Assembly (NCBI GenBank): GCA_023150895.1
Contig: JAKLJY010000018.1
Span: forward strand, 24,676 to 88,675
Source of the DNA: Myxococcota bacterium
GTDB lineage: Bacteria; Myxococcota_A; Bradymonadia; UBA7976; UBA1532
DNA: 64,000 nt
Direction of reading: 5' to 3'
Shown here: positions 1 through 9,471 of the stretch, piece by piece
How the letters are laid out: every line of letters begins with the position of its first letter
Numbering within the stretch: the stretch's first letter is position 1
Notes under the pieces: model-generated
Database searches by the model: none
Seen by the model: only the letters and a program-made list of their open reading frames with translations
Told to the model about the DNA's origin: nothing
Position numbers and translations under genes: made by a program

Positions 1-3000
1 CGAGCTGCTGCTCCGGCGGCACGAGAGCGGCCGCGGTCACGTTGACCTCGACCCCCGGACGCGAGAAGCCCGGCCGGTCGACCGAGACGCGGTAGGTGCC
101 CACGGGCAGGTTGTCGAACACCGCCTTGCTCGGGTGTGCGGCGCACGAGCCGGCGGCGGTGACGGCCACGGCCGGCACGGTGCGCACGGCGTTGACCCCC
201 AACAGGTTGACGAACACACCGCGATCACCGGCAGGGATCCAGTCCGGCGCCATGAGAACACAGGCCGTGATCCGCCCGGCGCCGAGCGCAGGCAGAACCG
301 TGACACGCCCGTCGAAGGGCTCGTTCAGGCCGTTCGGCTCGAAGCGTGCCTGCACCTCGTCCCAGAGCACCTGAACGCTGGTCTCGACGAAACCCTCCCG
401 CGTGAAGGTCAACGTGTGGTCGTCGTTGGAGGTCAGGAGCGCGAACGCGCCGTCGCCGTCCGTCAGCGCGGTGGCCACGAGGTTGTTGCCCACGGTCGCT
501 TGCACGAGGACCCCGCCATGCTCCGCTCGACCGGCGAGCGAGACCCGCCCGCGGAGCACCACCGCCAGGGCGTCCGCCTGCACGGTGATGAGCCCCAGGT
601 CCCGCTCTCCGGCCGCGAGGGCGATGTCCGCGCTGTACGGCTGGTGGCCGCGGACGGTGAGCCCGACCGTGTAGTTGCCCGGCGCCAGGCCCGCGAACTG
701 GAACTGCCCGTGACCGTCCACGTCGTCGAAGACGGGCTCGACGCGGGTCACGGCTCCGTCCGCGCTGATGAGGGTGGCCACGGCACGCCCCGCCCAGTCG
801 TTCAACGCGCCGAGGTCGCTCGCGACCGTCCCGGTCAGCGTGGCGGTCGGTTGCGGCGTGAGCGTGAGCGTCGGGTTGGCGACGTTTGCCACCTCGAACC
901 GGCGGTCGGCGGCGTCCCAGGCCAGGACGACGTTGTTCAGGGCCTGGTGATCGGGGTGCGTGACGTCGAGGTCGTGGGCCTCGGGTGTCAGGGAGAGATC
1001 GACGCGCCCGGCGGCATCGCTGACGGCGGTGCCGGCGATGACGCCGTTGCGCCGGGCCCGGACGAGGGCGCCCTCGACGGCGGCGCCGCCGGTCGCGCGC
1101 ACGGTGGCGGTGAATGGGGCGAAGTCGGGGACGAGATCGATGATGCCCAGGTTGATGCCATTGGCCGGCAGATTCACTGCCTGGACGACGGGGCGGTGAC
1201 CCTGCACCTGAATGGTCAGCGAGTAGGCTCCGGTGCGGAGACCGGCGACCTGGAATCCCCCGTTGGCGGCGACGGTGGCGAGGCGTTGCCCGTCCGCACC
1301 GACGACCGCGATGACCGTGCGTGCGGCCCAGTCGTTGATGACGAGGGGGCTTCGCAGCGTCCCCGAGAGCGTGGCCGTGGCCTCGGGCTGAATCGTCAGG
1401 ACGGCGCCGGAGAGCGGGTTGCCGTTGTAGACGAAGTGTCCGCCGTCCGGCTCTGCGGCGTTCTCGATCCAACCGATCGCGAGGTCGGCGCTGCCGATGT
1501 AACCGGGCCGGGCAAGCGTGAGGACATGCGCCTCCCGCGCCGCCGGGAACGCAAACGCCCCGGCGGGGTCGGTGAGCGTCGTGAAGACCAGATTGGGGCC
1601 GATCTTCGCCCGCACGACGATGTCGGCGTGGTTGCCCCCCGGGGGGGCCGCGACGCCGGCGAGTCGGGCGACGCCCCGCATCGTGACCGCCGTGGGCGCC
1701 TCGGCCTCGGGGACGAGGTCGATGGCCAGGGGCGAAATGGGCGGGTTGTTCCCCGCCGCCAGGTTCAGCGCCCGGGACGAGGGCAGGTGACCCCGCGCCG
1801 AGACGCTGAGGGTGTACGGCCCGGGGACGAGCCCGGCGAGCTGGAACGATCCGTCTTCCAGCACGGGCTCCAGACGCCGCGTCGCGCCGTCGTCGCTGAC
1901 CAGCACGACGTAGGCGCGGTTGGCCCAGTCGTCGATCTGCAACGGGCTGCGCAGGAGGCCGTTCAGCGTCGCGACGGGCAGCGGCGGGAGCGCGAGGGGG
2001 GTCCCGGCGAGGTCCGCGCCGGCCACCTCGAATCGCTCCTGGGCCTCGTCCCAGACCACGCGCGCGTCGACGCGCTGGTACCCTTCGTGTGTGAGGGTGA
2101 GGTCGTGGGTCTCGCGGGAGGTGAGGAACGCGAAGCCGCCGGCGGCGTCGGTGAGCGCCGTGGCCACGAGGTTGGGACCCACGGCTGCGCGGACGAGCAC
2201 GCCGCCGTGGTCCTGCCGACCGGCGAGCTCGACTCGACCCCGCAGGAGCAGTGCCTGTTCGGCGACGGCCTCCGGCTGGAGGAGCACCACGACGCGGTTG
2301 CCGGCGCGGGCCAGACCGGGCGTGACGGCGGGGTCGAGCACCGCCCCGAGGTCTCGCGCGCCCTGTGGCAGGACGACCGGATGAGACCAGGCGATGTGTC
2401 CCTGCGCGGCGACGCTGAGCGTGTAGTTGCCCGGCACCAGGCCGGCGAACTGGAATTGGCCGTGCCCCTGATCGGCATCGGCCACGGGCTCGAGCCGCCG
2501 CGAGCTGCCGTCCGCGGTGACCAGCGTCACGAAGGCGCGGGCGCTCCAGTCGTCGCGCGCGCCGACGGCACTCGCGACGTACCCGCTCAGCGTCGACACC
2601 GGCAACGCCGGCAGCACGAAGGGCGGCGCGGGGAACCCGGTCACCGTGAATCCGCGCGCGGCGTCCCAGTCGAGCACGACGCCCGAGACGCGGCCGTATC
2701 CGTCCCGCGTGAAGCTGAGTTCGTGGTCGACGGTGGAGAGTCGCAGCGAGAACTCGCCCGTCGCGTCCGAGACCGCGCTGCCGACGTGGTTCGCACCCCG
2801 GACGCGGGCCTGGATGACTGCGCCTTCGATGCCTTGTCCGGCCCCATTCACGACGCGCGCCGTGTAAACGACCTCCTGCGGCACGAGGACGAAACGGCCG
2901 AGGTCCTGCTCGATGGCGTCGATGGTGACCGTGCGGCTCTGCGGCCAGTAGCCCTGGACCTGGATGGTCAGCGAATACTCGCCGGGGCGCAACCCGGCGA

Positions 3001-6000
3001 CCTGGAAGGTGCCCGCGCCGTCCGCCGTGTTGACGACCTGCGCGATGCGCTGCACGTCGGCCCCCTGGAAGAGGACCAGCGAGCGCGCCGTCCAGTCGGC
3101 CACCGGCACGGCGCTCTCGAGTCGCCCGAAAGCGCCCGCCGTGGCCCGCGGCTCGAGCCGGAAGACGACGTTCGCGAGAGGCTCGCCGTTGACCTCGAAG
3201 CGCCCGGCGCCCGGCGCCTGTGCGTCGTCGACCCAACTGATCGTGTGTTCCGGGCTCGGCTGGAAACCCGACTTCAAGAACGTGACGACGTGGGTCTCGC
3301 GCGAGACGGGGAAGAGGAAGGTGCCGCTCGCGTCCGTGACGGTCGTGAACACCAGATTGCCGCCGATTCGGCCCCGCACGGTGACGTCGCTGTGGTCGCC
3401 GTCGTCGGGCACGCCGGAGAGCCGCACCATGCCTCGCATCAGAACCGAGGTCTCCTCGTCGAAGGCCTCGGGCACGAGGGCAATCCGGACGGGTCCGTTC
3501 GCCCCGTCGACGAGGCTCAGGTTCTCGCTGGTCGGCTGGTGGCCACGGGCCGAGACGCTGAGGCGATAGTCGCCGGGTGGCAGGTCGACGAACTCGAAGT
3601 CGCCCTCCCGGAGCACGGGTTCGATGCGGCGCACGGCCTCGTCGGCGCTGATCAGAGAGACGTAGGCGCGGTTGGCCCAGTCATCGACCTGCAACGGGCT
3701 CGACAGACGACCGGTCAGCGTGGCCGTCGGCAGCGGCGCCAGATCGAGCGCGGTCGCGGTGAGCGGGACGCCCTGCCGCGTGAATGTGTTGGTCTGTTCG
3801 TCCCACGAGGCCGTTACGTCGAGCCGCTGAAAGCCGGCGCGCGTCAGGCTCAGGTCGTGGGTGTCCCGCGTCGTCAGGAGTGCGAAGCGACCGGTGTCGT
3901 CGGTCAGCGCCGTGCCGACCAGGTTGGGCCCGATGGCGGCCTGGACCAACACACCTTCGTGACGGTCCCGGCCCCCGAGATGGACCGTGCCGCGCAGCAA
4001 CACGCCGGAGGTGTCGGCGTCGGGCTCGAGCATGATGGCGAGCGCGCCGCCGACGTCCTCCAGACCGGGCACCGCACCGGGGTCGAGCACGTCCGCGAGC
4101 GTGTTCTCACCCTGGGGCAGCTCCAGGGCCACGGTGAAACCCGCGTGTCCCTGCGCCGTGACGGACAACACATACGCGCCGGGCACGAGACCGGAGAACT
4201 GGAACTGTCCGTGCCCGCGGTCGGCGTCGGCCACCGGCTCCAGGCGGCGGGTCTCGCCGTCGGCGGCGACCAGGGTCACGAATGCGCGGCCCGGCCAGTC
4301 ATCCAGGGCGCCGAGGCGGCTTGCGACGCGGCCTTCGAGCGTGGCGCATGGCTCGGGCACCATCACGAACGGCGGCGCATCGAGGTCGCGGACCTCGAAC
4401 CGGTCGTCGGCGGTCCAGTCGAGGAACACGTCTCGCAGGGGCGCGAAGCCATCTGCCGACACACTCAGCACATGGGTCTCGGGGGTCAGCAGGAGGGTGA
4501 ACTCGCCGCCGGCGTCCGAAAGGCCGGTGGCGGCGGTGACGTCGTCGCGTTCGGCGCGGATGACGGCCCCCTCGACCGGGGCACCGTCGGGGTCGACGAC
4601 GAGACCGGTGAACGGCACGCTCTGGGGGGAGAGCGACAGAAGGCCGAGGTCGAGGCCCTCTGCGGGCACCTCGAGCGCCCGTACGACCGGGGCGTGGCCG
4701 AGCGCCTGAATGGCGAGCGTGTAGGCGCCGGGCCGCAGGCCGGCGGCCTCGAACCGGCCCTCGCCGGCCTCCTGGGAGACCGTGGCGAGCCGCTGCACGC
4801 CGTCGCCGAAGAGGCTGACGAGTGCGCGTGCAGGCCAGTCGTCGATGCGCAGGGGGCTCGCCAGGCGGCCCGTCACGGCGGCGGTCTGGCGGGGCTCCAG
4901 CGAGAACACGACCTCGGCGAGCGGTCGACCCTCGTACTCAAAGCGTCCGCCCTCCGGCAGCGCCTCGTCGACGCGCCAGGCGATGACATGCTCGGCGCTC
5001 GGCTGGTAGTTGTTCCGAGCGAAGGTCAGCACATGACTCTCCCGGGCGACGGGGAAGAGAAATGTGCCAGAATCGTCAGTCATGGTGGTGAAGACCAGGT
5101 TGCCCCCGATGCGGCCTCGCACGGTGACGTCGCTGTGGTCGCCGTCGTCCGGCACGTCGGCGAGGCGGACCCGGCCGACGAGCAGGGTGGCCGTCTCGGC
5201 GTCGAAGCCTTCGGGGGTGAGGGCGATCCGGACCGGACCGTTCTCGCCCTCGACGAGGGTGACGTTTTCGGTGGCGGGCAGGTGGCCGCGGGCGCTGACG
5301 CTGAGCCGGTAGTCGCCGGGCGGCAGATCGGTGAACTGGAAGCCGCCGTCCCGGAGGACGGGCTCGAGCCGGCGGACGGCCTCGTCCGCGCTGACGAGCG
5401 TCACGAAGGCCCGGTTGGCCCAGTCGTCGATCTGAAGGGGGCTCTGGAGCTGTCCGACGAGCGCCGCGGTCGGGAGGGGCGAGAGCGCGAATTCGACGGC
5501 GTCGAGGGGGCGATCCTGGCTCTCGAAGCGGGCCTCGGCATCGTCCCACTCGACGGTCTCGACGCGCTCGGCGAAGCCCTCGCGGCTGAACCCGAGCTCG
5601 TGCGTCGCACGCGAGGTCAGAAACGCAAAGGCGCCGGAGGGGTCGGAGACGGCGGTGGCGACGAGGTTGCCGCCGACCGTGGCGCGGAGGATGACGCCCC
5701 CGTGGTCCTCGCGGCCGGCGAGGGCGACGCGACCCCGAAGGACGACGGCCGAGTCGGCGTTGTCCGCCTCGGGCGTCAGCCACACCCCGATCTCGCCGTC
5801 GATTTCGGCCGCACCGGGCGTCACTCCGGGACGCAGCACGTCACCGAGGGTGCTGCGTCCGGCGGGCAGGTCCACGGACGCGCTGAAGGGCAGATGTCCC
5901 TGGGCGGTGACGCCGAGGGTGTACGGACCGGGGGGCAGGCCGGCGAATTCGAGGCGGCCCCGCCCGCGCTCGGCGTCGAGGACGGGCTCGAGCCGGCGGA

Positions 6001-7300
6001 CGAGACCGTCGGCGGACGTGAGGGTGGCGAAGGCGCGGCCGGGCCAGTCCTCGAGGGCGCCGAGAGCGCTGCCGACGGGGCCGCCGAGGGCGGCGGCGGG
6101 GCGCGGTTGCAGCTCGAAGGGGGGGGCGGCGAGGTCCCTTACGGTGAAACCGGCCTCGGTGAAGTCGAGGTAGACGTCGGCGAGGGGCTCGAAGTCGGGG
6201 TGTGAGAGCGAGAGTGCGTGGGTCTCCGGGGTCAGAAGCAGGCTGAAGGCGCCCTCGACGTCCGTCAGCGCCGTCGCGGCGGTGACCGCGCCCCGCTGAG
6301 CGCGCACGACGACACCCTCGACGGGGGCCCCGCCGGCGCGCACGACGACGCCCGCGAAGTCGGCGCGGTCGGGGACGAGCGCGAGGGGGCCGACGTCGAC
6401 GTCCGCGGCGCCGAGGGTGACGTCCCGCCGCAGGGCGTGGTGGCCGACGACGAGGGCCGAGAGGGCGTACTCACCCGGGAGCAGGCCAGCGATCTGAAAC
6501 GCCCCGTGACCGTCCTCGGTCGCGGTGACGGTGGCCACCCGGACGACGCCGCCGCCGGTGGCCTGAACCAGGCTGCGCAGGGGCCAGTCCGCGACGGGCA
6601 GCGGGCTTTGCAAGGTGCCGGAGAGGGCGTAGGTGGCGGGTGGCTCGCACCAGATCTCCTCGTCGCCGGACAGCGAGGCGGTTTCGCCCGCGACGATGTC
6701 GACGGCGGTCTCGCGCCAGCGCTCGGGCAGGAGGAAGCCCGAGGCTGGGACGAGCTGCAGGGTGTGGGTCCTGGCGACGAGGCCGAGGGTGAAAGTGCCG
6801 TCGGGGCCGGTAACGCCTTGCGCACCGGTCTCCCGGGCAACGACGCGGGTGCCGGCGTGGCCATCGTCCGGGGCGCCGCGGAGGCGGACGCGGCCGACGA
6901 GGACGCCGGTCCGGGCGGAGAGCGTGAGCTCGCCGACGTCGACCGAGGCGCCGATGCCGACGCGGAAGAGCGCCGGGCTGGCCCCGAAACCGTCGAGGGC
7001 GGCGACGAGGCGCCAATCGCCGGGGCGGACCTCGTCGAAGGTGAACGCGCCGGCGGCGTCGAGGCCCACGGTGCGCTGCGCGTTTCCATCGACCTGGGAG
7101 GTCAGGGTGACGCGGGCGTCAGCCAGCAGGGCCGGCGCGATACCGACGGGCAGAAGAACGCGCCCCCGCACGACGCCCGTGGCCTGCACCGTCACCGGCG
7201 CATTGGGGTCGTAGGGGTTGTCGGCCGGGATCTCGGCACAGCCGATGAGGGCGGTGAGCACCGATGCGAGCAGGCAAAAGAAGTAGACAGTCATCCGCAT
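1..7300 (-). CDS. Giant repeat lipoprotein A (carboxypeptidase-regulatory-like repeats), 3' end off window
   Basis: The reading frame is open from ATG 7300-7298 to the left edge, at least 2433 codons, so the C-terminus lies outside the window. GGAGG sits 8-9 nt before the ATG. Residues 1-21 form a lipoprotein signal peptide ending in L-I-G-C (Cys21), so the protein should be anchored in a membrane and face the periplasm or surface. The rest visible is a long series of beta-sandwich modules resembling CarboxypepD_reg-like/DUF4198-type repeats, with recurring phrases such as LPPGPYTLGV, VTAATGLTD and HELGFSRDGF. No catalytic domain is seen before the edge. The first 980 or so residues are nearly the same as those of the paralogue at 18701-26308, but here the repeats continue where the paralogue switches to other domains. 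A structural, adhesin-like or scaffold role is inferred only. The antisense strand is also open for about 2000 codons, which I treat as a GC and codon-bias shadow. Confidence 0.9.
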   Translation of the reverse strand, partial: MRMTVYFFCLLASVLTALIGCAEIPADNPYDPNAPVTVQATGVVRGRVLLPVGIAPALLADARVTLTSQVDGNAQRTVGLDAAGAFTFDEVRPGDWRLVAALDGFGASPALFRVGIGASVDVGELTLSARTGVLVGRVRLRGAPDDGHAGTRVVARETGAQGVTGPDGTFTLGLVARTHTLQLVPASGFLLPERWRETAVDIVAGETASLSGDEEIWCEPPATYALSGTLQSPLPVADWPLRSLVQATGGGVVRVATVTATEDGHGAFQIAGLLPGEYALSALVVGHHALRRDVTLGAADVDVGPLALVPDRADFAGVVVRAGGAPVEGVVVRAQRGAVTAATALTDVEGAFSLLLTPETHALSLSHPDFEPLADVYLDFTEAGFTVRDLAAPPFELQPRPAAALGGPVGSALGALEDWPGRAFATLTSADGLVRRLEPVLDAERGRGRLEFAGLPPGPYTLGVTAQGHLPFSASVDLPAGRSTLGDVLRPGVTPGAAEIDGEIGVWLTPEADNADSAVVLRGRVALAGREDHGGVILRATVGGNLVATAVSDPSGAFAFLTSRATHELGFSREGFAERVETVEWDDAEARFESQDRPLDAVEFALSPLPTAALVGQLQSPLQIDDWANRAFVTLVSADEAVRRLEPVLRDGGFQFTDLPPGDYRLSVSARGHLPATENVTLVEGENGPVRIALTPEGFDAETATLLVGRVRLADVPDDGDHSDVTVRGRIGGNLVFTTMTDDSGTFLFPVARESHVLTFARNNYQPSAEHVIAWRVDEALPEGGRFEYEGRPLAEVVFSLEPRQTAAVTGRLASPLRIDDWPARALVSLFGDGVQRLATVSQEAGEGRFEAAGLRPGAYTLAIQALGHAPVVRALEVPAEGLDLGLLSLSPQSVPFTGLVVDPDGAPVEGAVIRAERDDVTAATGLSDAGGEFTLLLTPETHVLSVSADGFAPLRDVFLDWTADDRFEVRDLDAPPFVMVPEPCATLEGRVASRLGALDDWPGRAFVTLVAADGETRRLEPVADADRGHGQFQFSGLVPGAYVLSVTAQGHAGFTVALELPQGENTLADVLDPGAVPGLEDVGGALAIMLEPDADTSGVLLRGTVHLGGRDRHEGVLVQAAIGPNLVGTALTDDTGRFALLTTRDTHDLSLTRAGFQRLDVTASWDEQTNTFTRQGVPLTATALDLAPLPTATLTGRLSSPLQVDDWANRAYVSLISADEAVRRIEPVLREGDFEFVDLPPGDYRLSVSARGHQPTSENLSLVDGANGPVRIALVPEAFDEETSVLMRGMVRLSGVPDDGDHSDVTVRGRIGGNLVFTTVTDASGTFLFPVSRETHVVTFLKSGFQPSPEHTISWVDDAQAPGAGRFEVNGEPLANVVFRLEPRATAGAFGRLESAVPVADWTARSLVLFQGADVQRIAQVVNTADGAGTFQVAGLRPGEYSLTIQVQGYWPQSRTVTIDAIEQDLGRFVLVPQEVVYTARVVNGAGQGIEGAVIQARVRGANHVGSAVSDATGEFSLRLSTVDHELSFTRDGYGRVSGVVLDWDAARGFTVTGFPAPPFVLPALPVSTLSGYVASAVGARDDWSARAFVTLVTADGSSRRLEPVADADQGHGQFQFAGLVPGNYTLSVAAQGHIAWSHPVVLPQGARDLGAVLDPAVTPGLARAGNRVVVLLQPEAVAEQALLLRGRVELAGRQDHGGVLVRAAVGPNLVATALTDAAGGFAFLTSRETHDLTLTHEGYQRVDARVVWDEAQERFEVAGADLAGTPLALPPLPVATLNGLLRSPLQIDDWANRAYVVLVSDDGATRRLEPVLEDGSFQLAGLVPGPYTLSVSARGHLPSSRALNLAAGNNPPISPLAIDLVPEAEAPTAVTMRGVARLAGVAAPPGGNHADIVVRAKIGPNLVFTTLTDPAGAFAFPAAREAHVLTLARPGYIGSADLAIGWIENAAEPDGGHFVYNGNPLSGAVLTIQPEATATLSGTLRSPLVINDWAARTVIAVVGADGQRLATVAANGGFQVAGLRTGAYSLTIQVQGHRPVVQAVNLPANGINLGIIDLVPDFAPFTATVRATGGAAVEGALVRARRNGVIAGTAVSDAAGRVDLSLTPEAHDLDVTHPDHQALNNVVLAWDAADRRFEVANVANPTLTLTPQPTATLTGTVASDLGALNDWAGRAVATLISADGAVTRVEPVFDDVDGHGQFQFAGLAPGNYTVGLTVRGHQPYSADIALAAGERDLGLITVQADALAVVLRGRVSLAGRAEHGGVLVQATVGNNLVATALTDGDGAFALLTSNDDHTLTFTREGFVETSVQVLWDEVQARFEPNGLNEPFDGRVTVLPALGAGRITACVLMAPDWIPAGDRGVFVNLLGVNAVRTVPAVAVTAAGSCAAHPSKAVFDNLPVGTYRVSVDRPGFSRPGVEVNVTAAALVPPEQQL

Positions 7301-7497
7301 GACACGACCCTCCGTCGACGGCACCCGATCGCGCCGCCTCACGCTCCCGAGGCAAGAACTGCGCCGTCGCGAGGACGTTGGCAAGTCACTTCGTGCGAGG
7401 CGTGTGTCGCGTCTCATCCGGACGCACGCGCGTCCAGGAATGACGCGGCAATCGCGGTTGCACGATGCGCTCCCCGGACGCATGATGCGGGGCGGTT
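4356..7497. repeat. Long direct repeat, copy 1 (partner 23364-26505)
   Basis: This 3.1-kb block matches 23364-26505 in the same orientation with a constant offset of 19,008 bp, so no net indel separates the copies. It covers the upstream region, the start codon and about 980 codons of the giant lipoprotein. Similarity is near perfect around the start codon and upstream DNA, and lower further into the gene; one 60-base stretch near 5041 has five mismatches by eye. It ends abruptly on both sides. Confidence 0.9.
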
Positions 7498-7561
7498 TTC
7501 GGTCTCTGGCGCGGCCCCGGTGTGCCAGCCAGGCATCATGCGCAGTGGATTGGAGGCCTTC

Positions 7562-7893
7562 ATGAAGGCTCGTGTGAGTCTCACCGCGTTCGTGCTGCTC
7601 GGACTGGGAGCGGCCGCCGGTTACGCGGTCCCACCCGACGAACCGTTCGGCCGGGCACGAGGCGCGGCAGGTGGCAGACCGGTGAATCCGGTCGCCACGG
7701 ATCGTGGGGGGGCGTTCGCCGTCACGGCGGCCGAGTTCGTTTTGCCATCGAGCAAACCAGTGGCCTCCCTCGACTCGTAGCCGTGGAGCGGCGGCTCGCT
7801 GATGTCGGGCTCATCGTGTTCTTCGACGTGGGAGGTCGAGATGGGGAACTCTCAGACGCTGCGCTCGCGTTCCGCGTCGAACAGGCCAGGTAG
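7562..7893 (+). pseudogene. Small secreted protein, apparently frameshifted at a G7 run
   Basis: ATG 7562 opens a signal-peptide-like sequence (MKARVSLTAFVLLGLGAAA then GYA-VPP) that reads for 72 codons and stops at 7778-7780. From about 7713 the neighbouring frame instead continues as convincing protein (LIVFFDVGGRDGELSDAALA) to TAG 7891-7893. The two frames join if one G is added to the seven-G run at 7706-7712, giving a roughly 110-residue exported protein. A stop exactly on the hairpin shared with the convergent protease gene supports the longer version. No family recognised. Either a single-base deletion has disabled the gene, or the run is mis-assembled, or slippage occurs there. Confidence 0.45.
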
Positions 7894-7909
7894 CCGATGG
7901 ACGGCTACC
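7889..7909. terminator. Hairpin spanning both stop codons of convergent genes
   Basis: GGTAGCCG-ATGGA-CGGCTACC is a perfect 8-bp inverted repeat with a 5-nt loop. It covers the TAG of the plus-strand gene (7891-7893) and the stop of the minus-strand protease gene (7905-7907). There is no T-run on either side, so it would be a compact bidirectional transcript-end or RNA-stabilising structure rather than a classical intrinsic terminator. Confidence 0.5.
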
Positions 7910-9305
7910 GCTGGCAGCGGAGGGCCAGGCCGTCGAGATTGGCCGCGTCTCTGTGGAACATCGCGTCTACGGTCGTGCCACGCGGACAGGAGAGTGAGCC
8001 GAGGGAGCCACCGTCGCCACCGATTCGCACGGTCACGGTGCGGTTTGATCCCGAGGAGAGGTTGACGCAACGGAGGGAAGCAATCTGGTCGATGAGTCCC
8101 CCCGACCGGACGTTCACCCCTTGCAGAGCCTCGCCGGTCTGACACATGAACCGCTGGGAGCCCGCAGGGGAGGCGGCCGCGTGGTTGTTCAACGGCATCC
8201 ACCCCCGGGGAAAGGTGCGCCCCGTGGTCGGGTCGAAGTACTGCGTGACCCGGACATGCATATCCGCGTTCCGCAATCGACGGGCCGCCTGGACATCAGC
8301 GCGCCGGGCGCACACGAGCCCGAACTGCCCGACGTACGAACCGCCCGCTGTCGGTGACTGCACGGTGCCGACGGCGACGTAGCCGGGCAGACAGTCCTGT
8401 TCGCCGCGAACCCCGCCGGGTCCGCCGACATAGGGGGTGTAGCTCCGACCCTCGTGGACGCCTCCGTAGAGGGTCTGAATCGTCTCGACGTCGCCGACGC
8501 TGAGCTGTCCATCCGAAATGTCGGTGCAGTAGTTCATGATCGAGTCGGGGTCCCACGCGTAGAGCATTCGATCCCCGTCCGGACCCTGTGGGGCCATCTC
8601 GCAGGTGTCGGGCGTGTCGGGACGGTTGTGCTCGTGTGCGAGTCCGAGAGCGTGGCCGAACTCGTGAACTGCGATCGCGCGGATGCATCCCTCCCGGTCG
8701 CCGAGGCAGTTGGGAATCCACTCGGGATGCGGTGTCCAGTGGTTGAAGGTGAAGTTCAGGTCCACGCCGGCGATCCGCCCATCGAGGACCGTCCCGAGAT
8801 ACGAACTCGGGCCGTCGTCGTGGTTGTCCCATACGGCGATGCGGATTCCGCCCGACGCGGAAGTGCAGCTGTTCCAACCGATGAAGTGGATGTCGGCCAC
8901 CGCTCCCCAGGTGCCGACGACCGCATCACGCACCCACTCGCGCTCGTCGCGGTCGTCCGCGTCGAAAGACTCCCAGCAGACCGGGATGACGTGCGGCTCC
9001 CAAAGGCGGCCCATGAGCGGATACCCTTTGTACGCTCGTCCGTCGCTCGGGTCGGCGGGGCGCTCGCCCTTGCCGTGGAACGGTTCGGGTGCGCCCTCGG
9101 CGGTCGTCCGGGGCGCCGTCCCGGTGTCGGAGGGCGGGACGACTGCGATGTCGTCGGGCAGTTCCCGCTCGGCGGGGCCGTCGCGTCCCGCGGGCGCCGT
9201 TTCCTCCACGTCCTGGAGGTCCGGGTCGTCGTTCGCCTCTCCGCAGGCGAGCGAGAGGAGGGCGGCCGTCGCGATGCGAGTCAGCGGGTGGCAGATGATC
9301 TTCAT
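7905..9305 (-). CDS. Secreted metzincin-like zinc metalloprotease lipoprotein
   Basis: 466 residues from ATG 9305-9303, with GGGAGAG five bases upstream. The N-terminus is a lipoprotein-like signal peptide ending near SLACGEA, then an acidic Pro/Glu-rich linker. The catalytic core is clear: HEFGHALGLAHEHNRPD near residue 215 matches the metzincin HExxHxxGxxH zinc site, and SIMNYC near residue 255 fits the Met-turn, so this is probably an astacin/snapalysin-related peptidase acting outside the cell. Residues from about 300 to 466 form a separate Cys-containing domain with recurring GLVC/SLRC/ALRC endings, typical of attachment domains on secreted proteins of this bacterial group. The gene converges on the small secreted-protein gene at 7562. 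Substrate unknown. Confidence 0.85.
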   Translation of the reverse strand: MKIICHPLTRIATAALLSLACGEANDDPDLQDVEETAPAGRDGPAERELPDDIAVVPPSDTGTAPRTTAEGAPEPFHGKGERPADPSDGRAYKGYPLMGRLWEPHVIPVCWESFDADDRDEREWVRDAVVGTWGAVADIHFIGWNSCTSASGGIRIAVWDNHDDGPSSYLGTVLDGRIAGVDLNFTFNHWTPHPEWIPNCLGDREGCIRAIAVHEFGHALGLAHEHNRPDTPDTCEMAPQGPDGDRMLYAWDPDSIMNYCTDISDGQLSVGDVETIQTLYGGVHEGRSYTPYVGGPGGVRGEQDCLPGYVAVGTVQSPTAGGSYVGQFGLVCARRADVQAARRLRNADMHVRVTQYFDPTTGRTFPRGWMPLNNHAAASPAGSQRFMCQTGEALQGVNVRSGGLIDQIASLRCVNLSSGSNRTVTVRIGGDGGSLGSLSCPRGTTVDAMFHRDAANLDGLALRCQR

Positions 9306-9339
9306 TGGTTCTCTCCCTGGTTTGTTCTGTGTGATGACG

Positions 9340-9360
9340 GCGTCGCCGTCGCGGCGACGC
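9340..9360 (-). promoter_or_regulatory. Leader hairpin upstream of metalloprotease
   Basis: GCGTCGCC-GTCGC-GGCGACGC is a perfect 8-bp stem with a 5-nt loop, 35 bases upstream of the protease ATG. It would fold in the 5' leader or mark a protein-binding site. Function not known. Confidence 0.4.
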
Positions 9361-9471
9361 GTCCGAGATCGACCTCACGCTCTCGATCCGTCCGACGAGG
9401 GACGGAGGCATCTGCCAGTGTTTCGGGCCTGGACGGATGTCGGGTCTGGCAGAGAAGCAGGTGGCGCTCCC

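Noticed and set aside
134..6205. A 2000-codon open frame on the plus strand
   Set aside because: It runs antisense to giant lipoprotein A, in register with its codons, and its composition is low-complexity Arg/Gly/Asp. The same applies to the long frames near 23480-26107, 41095-44223 and 46185-51959.
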